From Chloroflexota bacterium (lineage in GTDB: Bacteria; Chloroflexota; Anaerolineae; B4-G1): 25,291 nucleotides of DNA. Positions 1 to 7,086 of the stretch are shown here, piece after piece. How positions within the stretch are numbered: the first letter of the stretch is position 1; every line of letters starts with the position of its first letter. Below the pieces are notes generated by a model, which saw only the letters and a program-made list of their open reading frames with translations, was not told where the DNA came from and searched no databases. The DNA lies in contig DSAR01000049.1 in NCBI GenBank assembly GCA_011046405.1, forward strand, positions 1-25,291, written 5' to 3'. Made by a program: the position numbers and the translations under genes.

Positions 1-46
1 CCCGCGTGAAGTGCATATCCGTATATCCAAGCTTTTTCTTCTGCAT
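1..46 (-). CDS. Aldo/keto reductase, N-terminal fragment (runs off window)
   Basis: Reading the minus strand from ATG at position 46 gives MQKKKLGYTDMHFTR before the window ends. This matches the opening of the aldo/keto reductase family, whose members typically begin M-x-x-R/K-K-L-G-x-T-D-x-x-x-S/T-R. A good ribosome binding site (GGAGAG, positions 51-56 on the plus strand as CTCTCC) lies four bases upstream of the ATG. It starts about 40 bases after the phosphorylase stop on the same strand, so the two may be co-transcribed. Family members are NADPH-dependent carbonyl reductases. Only 15 codons are visible, so the substrate and even the family call rest on this short signature. Confidence 0.6.
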   Translation of the reverse strand, partial: MQKKKLGYTDMHFTR

Positions 47-85
47 AACTCTCCTTTTTTACGTTAAGCTCCCTGTTCTCAACCC

Positions 86-2683
86 TCAATCTAAATCAGC
101 CCACGCAATCAGTCCCGGCAAGAACGGCGTCACCAGGTCGGGATGATGGGGCAAGACCCGCACCGTGTAGCCATGCAATCCGCTCAACCGGAAAGGCGCA
201 CCCTCGACCTCGAACAGGTAAACGGATTCCTCGCCCTCGGCTGGTCCAAGCGGCTGCATAGGCGTCGCCTCGGCGTTCACGATTTCGCCCCTCGCATCCA
301 TCTGGCCGATGTAGAACTCCACGGTCACGTCCTCCGGCGTCAGCTCGCCCAGGTGAATCCACGTTTGGGCTCGCACCTCGTCCCCTACCTGCCGCTCCGA
401 TTGGCCGTCGGCCTCCACCCGCTCGACCCGCACGTGGGGCCATTGCGTTCGAACGCGCTGCTTCCACGCCGCTAAAGCCTGGCCCCGTTTCATACCGTCG
501 GCCGCCAGCTGATCGTACCGTTTCGCCGCCGGCAGGTAAAAACATTCGACGTATTCTCGCACCATGCGATGGGTGTTGAAATAATGATTCAAGTGGCTGA
601 TGGACTTCTTCATCCGCTCGATCCACGCCCGGGGCAGGCCAGCGGCGCCGCGCTCGTAAAAGGTCGGCACCACGTCCCGCTCCAGCAGGTCGTAGAGCGC
701 GTGGGCCTCCACCTCGTCCTGGTAGTCATCGTCGTCGTAGATCTCGCCGCACCCAATGGCCCACCCGAAGGCGGGATCGTAGGCCTCGGCCCACCAGCCA
801 TCCAGGATGCTCAGGTTGAGGACGCCGTTGGCCGCCGCCTTCATCCCGCTGGTGCCGCTGGCCTCCCTCGGCCGGCGGGGCGTGTTCAGCCACACGTCAC
901 ACCCCTGCACCAGGTAGCGGGCCGCGGCCATGCCGTAATCCTCGAGGAACACCAAGCGCCGGCGAAACGGTTCCTGGCGCGCCAGTTTCACGATCCTGGC
1001 GATCAACTTCTTGCCTTCCTCGTCCTCGGGATGGGCCTTCCCGGCATAGATAACTTGCACCGGTCGTTCGGGATCGTTGAGCAAGCGCGCCAATCGCTCC
1101 TCGTCGTGGAGGAGCAACGTGGCTCGCTTGTACGTCGCGAAACGGCGGGCGAACCCGATTGTCAATACGTCGGGATCCAACACCTCGTCGGCAGCGTCGA
1201 TCTCGGTCTGGGGCGCGCCCCGCCACATGCGCTGGTGCCGCAGGCGACGGCGGGCGAAAGCGACCAGCCGGGCGCGCCGCCGCTCGTGAGTGCGCCATAA
1301 CTCACCCGGCGCGATGTGCTCGGCCCGGCCCCACACTTCCTGGTCGGCGGGCTCCTCTCGCCAGCGCGGCCCCAGATAGCGATCGTAGAGCTGGTTCATC
1401 TCCTTGGAGATCCACGAGCGGAAGTGAACGCCGTTGGTCACGTGCCCGATGGGCACCTCCTCTTGGGGCACGCCAGGCCACAGAACCTGCCACATCCGGC
1501 GGCTGACCTCCCCGTGGAGCCGGGAGACCCCATTGCAATGGGCTGCCAGGCGCAGGGCGAACGTCGTCATACAGAAAGGGGCGTCCTCGCTGCCCAGCTT
1601 CTCCCTTCCCAGATCGAGGAACGTCTGCTCCGAAAGCCCCAAGGCCGTGGCATAGTCGCCCAGGTAACGCATCATCAGGTCGGGCTCGAAATAATCGTGA
1701 CCGGCTGCGACAGGGGTGTGGGTGGTGAAGACCAGGCTGGCCGACGCCGCCTCCCGCGCCTCGTCGAACGATAGATCGTGGATCTCCATCAATCGCCGAA
1801 TCCGTTCCAGCGCCGCGAAGGCCGGGTGTCCCTCGTTCAGGTGGTAGACGCGGGGTTCCAGGCCCAACGCCTCCAGCGCCCGGTACCCGCCAATGCCCAG
1901 CACGATCTCCTGTTCCAGGCGCAACTGGCGCCCACCGCCGTACAACTCGTCAGTGATATCCTGATCTTCTTTGGAGGCATTGGCGGGGACGTTGGTGTCC
2001 AGAAGGTACAGGGCCACGCGCCCCACATCGGCCCGCCACACCTGGGCGTAAACCGGGCGTCCGGGAAAGGGGAGCTCGACGACGAGCGGCGCGCCATCCT
2101 CCCGCCGTTCCAGCGTCAAGGGCCAATTGTAGAAATCGTTCTCCTCGTAGATCTCTTGCTGCCACCCGGCGTCATTGAGATACTGACGGAAGTACCCCTC
2201 CTGGTAGAGCAATCCGATCCCCACCAACGGTACGCCCAGATCGCAGGACGATTTCACGTGATCGCCCGCCAGGATCCCCAATCCTCCAGCGAATATCTCC
2301 ATACAATCGGTCAGGCCGAACTCGGCCGAGAAGTAGGCCACGAGAGGTTGATCGGCATGTTCTCCATCGGGTATCTCGTGCTCTCGCCGAAACCAGGGAG
2401 ACCTGGCCGAGAGGTAGTCTTCCAGGTTTCGGGCCACCCGATCCAGGTGCTCCAGGAAACCCACCTCCTCGGCTGCCTCTTCCAGGCGCCGCTGGCTCAC
2501 GCTGCCCAGCATCAACACCGGGTTGTGGTTCGTTTCCTCCCACAGTTGATCGTCCAGGCGCCGGAACAACTCGATGGTGTCGTGATTCCACGCCCATCGC
2601 AGATTGTACGCCACGTCGCGCAGGCGCTCTAGCGATTCCGGCAACGAGGGCGAAACGGTGAACGTATCGATTGCTTTCATCAT
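86..2683 (-). CDS. glgP: Alpha-glucan phosphorylase (GT35)
   Basis: Glycogen/alpha-glucan phosphorylase of the bacterial and archaeal type related to maltodextrin phosphorylases of about 850 residues; this one has 865. It releases glucose-1-phosphate from alpha-1,4-glucan ends using inorganic phosphate and PLP. Visible signatures are the N-terminal block around residues 1-40 (NLRWAWN), VAYFSAEFGL and FAGGLGILAGDH near residues 115-140, THTPVAAGHD in the middle, FARRFATYKRA, and the PLP region EASGTSGMKAAANG with the lysine near residue 614. The C-terminal 130 residues form the extra beta-rich tail common in this subgroup. Start: ATG at 2683 preceded by GGGAGAG. It acts in the cytoplasm in glycogen breakdown and pairs logically with the GH15 enzyme encoded at 21308. 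Confidence 0.95.
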   Translation of the reverse strand: MMKAIDTFTVSPSLPESLERLRDVAYNLRWAWNHDTIELFRRLDDQLWEETNHNPVLMLGSVSQRRLEEAAEEVGFLEHLDRVARNLEDYLSARSPWFRREHEIPDGEHADQPLVAYFSAEFGLTDCMEIFAGGLGILAGDHVKSSCDLGVPLVGIGLLYQEGYFRQYLNDAGWQQEIYEENDFYNWPLTLERREDGAPLVVELPFPGRPVYAQVWRADVGRVALYLLDTNVPANASKEDQDITDELYGGGRQLRLEQEIVLGIGGYRALEALGLEPRVYHLNEGHPAFAALERIRRLMEIHDLSFDEAREAASASLVFTTHTPVAAGHDYFEPDLMMRYLGDYATALGLSEQTFLDLGREKLGSEDAPFCMTTFALRLAAHCNGVSRLHGEVSRRMWQVLWPGVPQEEVPIGHVTNGVHFRSWISKEMNQLYDRYLGPRWREEPADQEVWGRAEHIAPGELWRTHERRRARLVAFARRRLRHQRMWRGAPQTEIDAADEVLDPDVLTIGFARRFATYKRATLLLHDEERLARLLNDPERPVQVIYAGKAHPEDEEGKKLIARIVKLARQEPFRRRLVFLEDYGMAAARYLVQGCDVWLNTPRRPREASGTSGMKAAANGVLNLSILDGWWAEAYDPAFGWAIGCGEIYDDDDYQDEVEAHALYDLLERDVVPTFYERGAAGLPRAWIERMKKSISHLNHYFNTHRMVREYVECFYLPAAKRYDQLAADGMKRGQALAAWKQRVRTQWPHVRVERVEADGQSERQVGDEVRAQTWIHLGELTPEDVTVEFYIGQMDARGEIVNAEATPMQPLGPAEGEESVYLFEVEGAPFRLSGLHGYTVRVLPHHPDLVTPFLPGLIAWADLD

Positions 2684-2865
2684 ATCACTCTCCCTTCATC
2701 TTAATCTTATCATTCCGATCTTGTAACTACTCAGCCTGCTGCCCGTTTGCAGCGGATGGGCGGGATAGGCGTTCTGCCAGATGTGTCGTTCGAAGTTGCC
2801 CTTTGCAATTGCCAGAGCTTCAGTCATTTGGACTGTTTTCCTCCTCTATCCTCTTCCCGGTTCAG

Positions 2866-2951
2866 TTCCTGCAATGATACCACGTCCGCCTGAGAATCCA
2901 AAATCGAGCGGCGGACGGCGGGCCAATCCCGGTTCGAGCCCAGAATGTTAT
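2866..2951 (-). pseudogene. Remnant of endonuclease/exonuclease/phosphatase-family gene, split by MITE
   Basis: On the minus strand this stretch encodes YNILGSNRDWPAVRRS, continuing into ILDSQADVVSLQELNREED. That is the N-terminal signature of the endonuclease/exonuclease/phosphatase (EEP) superfamily: the TYN strand, then ADVVSLQE with the metal-binding Glu. Removing the MITE at 2956-3065 and one copy of its 8-bp duplication restores the Thr-Tyr-Asn codons, so the element landed in this gene. No in-frame continuation is seen on either side: a stop lies three codons upstream and another soon after NREEDRGGKQSK. I read it as a decayed fragment without function. The family call rests on about 30 residues. 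Confidence 0.45.
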
Positions 2952-2955
2952 AGGT

Positions 2956-3065
2956 GTATCTTCTCAGAAAATCGGGGCAAACTCGCTCGGGCCGGTCTCC
3001 TGACCGTGCCCGCTGTGGCTCGGTCGGGAGACCGGCCACAGCTCCCCAACTTATTGAGAAGATAC
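2956..3065 (+). mobile_element. MITE family A, copy 1 (110 bp, 8-bp TSD)
   Basis: Ends are GTATCTTCTCAG on the left and TTATTGAGAAGATAC on the right, forming imperfect terminal inverted repeats. The flanks are an exact 8-bp duplication TTATAGGT at 2948-2955 and 3066-3073. The interior is a long nested palindrome (GGCCGGTCTCC pairing with GGAGACCGGCC). The interior is identical to that of the copy at 14838 apart from the left terminal variation, suggesting recent movement. There is no transposase, so it must be mobilised in trans. Confidence 0.9.
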
Positions 3066-3243
3066 TTATAGGTCTCCAAGGATGGCTACAGCGACGCGCA
3101 ATCGGTCTCCCGTACCGTTATGATCAGTATATGTGGTATGACGGTGATCGGGCAAGACTTTCAGGTGATCGAAAATCGCCTCACCTATCTGCCGCTGGTA
3201 TTGCGAGATTTCTGGAATTGATTTTTGGGGTCAATGACACAGG

Positions 3244-4191
3244 TCAGTAATCAATCGTGCGGGTGCGATGGTAGGGCTTGATGGTGGGGCCCTTGGCTTG
3301 CCCCTCTTGCCATAACCAATAGTCGATGTGCAGGGCGGTGATCTCGGGGGCGCGGGAGGCGAGGTCCTGGCGCATCAACTCGGCGGCCCAGATGGTGGCG
3401 GCGCGGATTTCGATCTCCTCGCGGCTGCCGGCCGCCAGGGGCTCGCGCCGGTCGATGTGAGCCGCCAGGTGGGGATGGTAGCGCAGAATGCCTAATCGCC
3501 TCAGCACCTGGGGCAGCTTGTAATCGGCGAAGACGGTCAGTCGTTCGGCGCGGACCAGATTACCCAATCCCGTTCCGCCAAATGCCTCGTATAGCATCGC
3601 CGTCGCCAGTTGGGCCCGCTTGTAAAAGACGATGGTGTGTTCGTCCAGGGCGGCCGTATCGTCGAAAGAAGGGAAGTGAGTCACTAGCAGGTCGACCAGG
3701 GCCAACGCGTCGTTTCCGGCCGCCTTGATGAGCCGGATGAAATCCCCGTCGAAGTGTTCGAGCAACCCTCGCCCCACCTCGCGCCAGATGTCCAGGCGCG
3801 CCTCGAACATCGGAATCTCCACGTTGCCGCGCAGGATGTGCCGCATACCTGCTGCGGAGATCTCTGCCAGATAGCGCCCCCCGAAGATGGGAAATCCCTC
3901 TTCCCTCGCCCGGGCCAGGGCGCCGAGCATACCCCACGCCCCGTCGAGAGGCCGCCCGTGAAAGTCGATAGTCCACTTGGGATCGCCCCAATAGGAGAAG
4001 TTGATGGTGTTGAATAGCAAGATCTGGGCCGCCCGGCTTTCGGGTGGGTGAAGGATGAAGACGTCGTCGTCCCAGGTGGGCAGGCGCAACTGTTTCGGTG
4101 CGACCCGGGCGCAGACCTGGCGCAGGGGAGCCTCGTCGATGGCGACGTGGCGCAGGTGAGGGATGACCGGGGCGATGGTGTCCAGGATCAT
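3244..4191 (-). CDS. Queuosine-salvage glycohydrolase (DUF2419/Qng1 family)
   Basis: A 315-residue protein of the DUF2419 (queuosine salvage, C9orf64/Qng1) family, which removes queuine base from queuosine 5'-phosphate so that the base can be reused in tRNA modification. Family landmarks visible in order are NFSYWGDPKWTID (residues 64-76), PLDGAWGMLGALARA (81-95), PIFGGRYLAEIS (101-112), HFPSFDD (172-178), FYKRAQL (189-195), LTVFADYKLPQVLRRLGIL (218-236) and the late block EIEIRAATIWAAELM (259-273). Length is typical. It is the last gene of a minus-strand run, 20 bases after an uncharacterised protein. No queuine tRNA-ribosyltransferase or transporter lies in the window. The family assignment is strong; the exact substrate preference is inferred from characterised relatives. 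Confidence 0.9.
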   Translation of the reverse strand: MILDTIAPVIPHLRHVAIDEAPLRQVCARVAPKQLRLPTWDDDVFILHPPESRAAQILLFNTINFSYWGDPKWTIDFHGRPLDGAWGMLGALARAREEGFPIFGGRYLAEISAAGMRHILRGNVEIPMFEARLDIWREVGRGLLEHFDGDFIRLIKAAGNDALALVDLLVTHFPSFDDTAALDEHTIVFYKRAQLATAMLYEAFGGTGLGNLVRAERLTVFADYKLPQVLRRLGILRYHPHLAAHIDRREPLAAGSREEIEIRAATIWAAELMRQDLASRAPEITALHIDYWLWQEGQAKGPTIKPYHRTRTIDY

Positions 4192-4211
4192 CGGGGTATC
4201 TTCATTGACGC

Positions 4212-4847
4212 TTACGCTTCGTCAGCCAGGGCCATCAGGGCATACGTCACGCGCCGGGGATGGCCGGTCAGCAGGTTGTTCATCTCCCAGGTCTGGGCCA
4301 AAGAACTCAAGCGCGAACGGGAGATCTCGCCCTGGAAGGCCTCGTACAACGATTTGAGGACAAACTGCCCGTCCAACGCCTCCATCGCGTACCGCACCAA
4401 TCGCCTTTCGAGCCCGCTGAGGGCCGGGAAAGAGGCTGGCGGGTTGACCTGGGGCGAGATCGCCATCGCGTGCAACATCTCGATCCAGTGGACGAGTTCG
4501 TCGATCAATTCCCCCATCTGGAAATAGAGCCGGTTCGACCACTCGGCCCGCCCCTGCATGTCGTGAATGAAGGGCGGCGATGTGGGCGACGTGCCGTAGA
4601 CCTTGAAAGGAAAGTCGGCCTCGCTGAAAATTCCGGCTCGCGAATTGCTGGCCCGGGCGCGAATGAGGTCCCATCGTTCAGGCGTCACCGCGTGATCGAG
4701 GTGCGCCACGGCGATGATGCCCCCAGGCAGGTGCCAGTACCAGGCCACGCCCACCCGTCCCTCGTAACCGGGCGTACGATTTCCGATCTCCTGGAATAGC
4801 GTATCCGCCAGGTCAAGGGCGTCGAATGAAGGGTGATACATCGGCAT
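4212..4847 (-). CDS. Uncharacterised protein with possible C-terminal winged-helix domain
   Basis: I do not recognise this 211-residue protein. The start chosen is ATG at 4847 (MPMYHPSF), because AGGAG lies about eight bases upstream; a longer frame from 4877 would begin inside the neighbouring MITE. The N-terminal half is mixed with conserved-looking aromatic and His residues (VAWYWHLPGG, AVAHLDHAV). The last 75 residues (from about LSGLERRLVRYAMEALDG to RRVTYALMALADEA) look all-helical with a final strand-like segment, as in winged-helix domains that follow an ATPase or sensor part. No signal peptide or membrane segment is seen. It sits directly upstream of the queuosine-salvage gene, so a role connected to that gene is possible but unproven. 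Confidence 0.75.
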   Translation of the reverse strand: MPMYHPSFDALDLADTLFQEIGNRTPGYEGRVGVAWYWHLPGGIIAVAHLDHAVTPERWDLIRARASNSRAGIFSEADFPFKVYGTSPTSPPFIHDMQGRAEWSNRLYFQMGELIDELVHWIEMLHAMAISPQVNPPASFPALSGLERRLVRYAMEALDGQFVLKSLYEAFQGEISRSRLSSLAQTWEMNNLLTGHPRRVTYALMALADEA

Positions 4848-4864
4848 GATAGGTCTCCTAATTT

Positions 4865-5016
4865 GGGTGTGTTTCAAATGCCTTGCGCGTTGTTTGTAGT
4901 GCGCGCGCTGCTAGGCAGCGGCGCTAGGCAGCGGCGCTAGGTAGCGGCTTCAGCGCGCTTTTACGGCGATAAATCGCCTACTACGAGCTTGGCCTCAAAT
5001 GAAATGAAACACACCC
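4865..5016. mobile_element. MITE family C (152 bp, 9-bp TSD)
   Basis: Perfect 12-bp terminal inverted repeats GGGTGTGTTTCA and TGAAACACACCC, flanked by an exact 9-bp duplication TCCTAATTT at 4856-4864 and 5017-5025. Inside are three tandem 13-bp units (CTAGGCAGCGGCG at 4911-4948, last one varied) and a small palindrome (GGCGATAAATCGCC). It has no coding capacity. It separates the asparaginase-domain gene from the unknown gene downstream, and the duplicated target includes the AGGA of that gene's ribosome binding site. Confidence 0.9.
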
Positions 5017-5039
5017 TCCTAATTTGATCGGTTAAGTCC

Positions 5040-5531
5040 TTAAACGTCCTCGAATCGATCCATCGTGACGTTCTTCCGGACGCCGTCGGGCGTAAAGATC
5101 CGCCCATTCATCACCAGGTAAACGCCTGTCGGCAGTGCCTGGGCTGCGATGATAGCACCGCCTACGTTGAAGACCGCGTCGGTTTGCTTAAAGGCCGCCG
5201 GTTGCATCGCGCCGGTCAGCACGATGACCTTATCGGTGATGCTCGTCAGCACTCTTGCCGTCTGAATCATCGTGTCGGTGCCGTGGGTGATGACGATGTA
5301 CCGGTCAAGCGATGCAGCTACACGCTCGAAGATCATCTGCCGGTCGTCGTCGGTGAGTTCCAGGCTATCTTTCTTCAACAGGGATTCGATCTCGTAATCG
5401 ATGGTGACGTTGGCTTCCACCAACGCTCCCGCGATTGCCGGTTCCCCGACGACGAAGGCGCTCTCGTGCGTCGCGTAATATTTGTCGATCGAGCCGCCGG
5501 TGGTGAAGATTTTTATCTTTGGGATAGTCAT
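5040..5531 (-). CDS. Short asparaginase-domain protein
   Basis: A 163-residue protein equal to the N-terminal catalytic domain of L-asparaginase and lacking the usual C-terminal domain (full enzymes are about 330 residues). The catalytic set is present: Thr11 in TTGGSID, Thr85-Asp86 in THGTDTM and Lys101 in DKVIVLTGAMQP. Standalone short asparaginase-domain proteins are a known natural family, so this is probably not a truncation; it ends with a normal stop after KNVTMDRFEDV. Its ATG overlaps the stop of the upstream threonine synthase-like gene by four bases (ATGA), implying translational coupling. Substrate is unproven; hydrolysis of Asn or a related amide is the family expectation. Confidence 0.85.
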   Translation of the reverse strand: MTIPKIKIFTTGGSIDKYYATHESAFVVGEPAIAGALVEANVTIDYEIESLLKKDSLELTDDDRQMIFERVAASLDRYIVITHGTDTMIQTARVLTSITDKVIVLTGAMQPAAFKQTDAVFNVGGAIIAAQALPTGVYLVMNGRIFTPDGVRKNVTMDRFEDV

Positions 5532-6658
5532 AACAGCTTCAGCATTTTCTCCGTCGTCTTCAGGCCGTGACCTGTGAAAACGGTGACGATGGTCTCGTCG
5601 GCCGGGGCCCGGCGCACGTATTGGCGGACGCCGGCGATGCTCGCCGCAGCGCTCGGCTCAATGTAGAATCCCCAGCGGCAGATGTCTTTCAGCGCCTGCT
5701 TGATCTCGTTTGCGCTCACGGCCAAGAAATGTCCCCCGCTCCCGCCCACCGCGCGGAGGATCTGCGGCCCCCGGACTGGCTCGGCGATGGCGATCCCCTC
5801 GGCCCACGTCGCTTGCGCGTCGATGGGCGTGGGTGCTTCTTGCCCTTGCTGGAAGGCGCGATAGAGCGGCGCGCAGTTCGCCGCCTGGACAGCGATGATT
5901 TTGGGCCGCCGGGAGACGACGCCAGCGGCGAGCAACTCCTCGAATCCCAGGTGGGCGCCCAGAAGCAACGTGCCGTTCCCCACGGGCAGGATCACGGTAT
6001 CAGGCGTGTGCCAACCGAGCTGCTCGCATACCTCGAAGGCGAAGGTCTTGGTTCCCTGGAAGAAGATGGGGTTCCAGACGTGGCTGGCGTAGTAGGTCTG
6101 TTGGGCGGCTTCGAGGGCGGCGCGGGCAGTGTCCTCCCGGCTGCCCGGGATCTGGTGCAGGGTGGCCCCGTACCCTTGGATCTGGGCCAGCTTGCCGGCC
6201 GTCGTGCTCGCCGGGACGAAAATGTCGCAGCGCACGCCGGCCCGGGCGCAGTAGGCCGCGATGGCGCTCCCGGCGTTGCCGGACGAATCCTCGACGACGT
6301 GGCGAATCCCCAGCTCCTTGACCTTGCTGACCAGGACCGAGGCGCCGCGATCCTTGTAGGAGCCGGTGGGGAAGAGGTGATCCTGCTTGACCAGCACCTC
6401 TCGCCCGTCGACTTCGACGGGAATCAGGGGTGTGAAACCCTCGTCGAAGGAGACGACGTGGGCGTCGTCCCGGATGGGAATGGCCTCCCGGTAGCGCCAC
6501 ATCGTCGGCTTGCGGCGTGCGATGCGCTCTCGATCAAAGACGGGCTCGAAAGCCGGATCGAAAGCAACGTCCAGGAGCGCGCCGCAATCACACCGCCAGC
6601 GGGCCTCGTCCAGGGGGTAGGCGGCGGCGCAAGCCTGGCAGATCAACTGGCCTGTCAT
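5528..6658 (-). CDS. thrC: Threonine synthase-like PLP enzyme
   Basis: A 376-residue fold-type II PLP enzyme. The N-terminus has a small metal-binding motif (Cys7, Cys10, Cys23, Cys25) as in many archaeal and bacterial threonine synthases. The PLP lysine is Lys102 in GSYKDRGA, followed by the phosphate-loop-like SSGNAGSA near residue 140 and a glycine-rich GNGTLLLG stretch near residue 230. Threonine synthase converts O-phosphohomoserine to threonine plus phosphate. Related ligases and dehydratases share this fold, so the exact reaction is inferred. It lies 17 bases after the RidA-like gene, whose family clears reactive enamines made by PLP enzymes, and overlaps the asparaginase-domain gene by four bases. 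Together they suggest an aspartate-family amino-acid operon. Confidence 0.85.
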   Translation of the reverse strand: MTGQLICQACAAAYPLDEARWRCDCGALLDVAFDPAFEPVFDRERIARRKPTMWRYREAIPIRDDAHVVSFDEGFTPLIPVEVDGREVLVKQDHLFPTGSYKDRGASVLVSKVKELGIRHVVEDSSGNAGSAIAAYCARAGVRCDIFVPASTTAGKLAQIQGYGATLHQIPGSREDTARAALEAAQQTYYASHVWNPIFFQGTKTFAFEVCEQLGWHTPDTVILPVGNGTLLLGAHLGFEELLAAGVVSRRPKIIAVQAANCAPLYRAFQQGQEAPTPIDAQATWAEGIAIAEPVRGPQILRAVGGSGGHFLAVSANEIKQALKDICRWGFYIEPSAAASIAGVRQYVRRAPADETIVTVFTGHGLKTTEKMLKLL

Positions 6659-6675
6659 CTCTATGCACTACTTCT

Positions 6676-7056
6676 TCAGCGCTTGAGGGCCGCGATGGCC
6701 TCGATCTCGACCAGGAACCCGTAGTGGAGTTCCCTGGTGGGGACGACGGCGCGGGCGGGGCGGTGATCGCCGAAGAACGCGGCGTAGACCGCGTTGACCC
6801 GGCCCCACAGCGAGATATCGGCGACGTAGACCGTCGTCTTGAGCACGTGGTCGACGTCGCTCCCGGCGGCCCGCAGGATCGCGGCGACGTTTTCGAGGGC
6901 CTGCTGGGTCTGCTCCTCGATGGAGCCGAGGCGTTTCTCACCGGTCTGTGGGTCGATGGCCAACTGACCGGAGACGTAAACTACGCCATCGTGAACGAGC
7001 GCCTGGGCGTAGTGTCCGGCGGGGTGTGGGGCTTGATCGGTCGATATTTCCCTCAT
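6676..7056 (-). CDS. RidA family reactive-intermediate deaminase
   Basis: A 126-residue YjgF/YER057c/UK114 (RidA) protein, the normal family length. RidA trimers hydrolyse enamine and imine intermediates such as 2-aminoacrylate and 2-aminocrotonate that are released by PLP-dependent enzymes. Visible landmarks are VYVSGQLAIDP (residues 26-36), the catalytic-arginine region HRPARAVVP with Arg102, and the C-terminal HYGFLVEIEAIA with Glu117/Glu119. It sits between dinG and the threonine synthase-like gene with short gaps (30 and 17 bases) on the same strand, so co-transcription is likely. Confidence 0.93.
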   Translation of the reverse strand: MREISTDQAPHPAGHYAQALVHDGVVYVSGQLAIDPQTGEKRLGSIEEQTQQALENVAAILRAAGSDVDHVLKTTVYVADISLWGRVNAVYAAFFGDHRPARAVVPTRELHYGFLVEIEAIAALKR

Positions 7057-7086
7057 CTTGAGTCCTCTGTTCCTTTCTTATGTCTT

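Larger units (their letters stand above)
2684..3243. other. Spacer between phosphorylase and queuosine-salvage gene
   Basis: A 560-base spacer with no intact gene. It contains a solo MITE-B-like end at 2723-2736 (GTAACTACTCAGCC), the EEP remnant at about 2866-2951, and the MITE-A copy at 2956-3065. The stretch 3074-3233 on the plus strand reads VSKDGYSDAQSVSRTVM and ends with LTYLPLVLRDFWN before a stop. YLPLVLR-like strings are common in secreted Chloroflexota proteins, so this may be a second gene fragment, but nothing complete is present. Confidence 0.5.
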
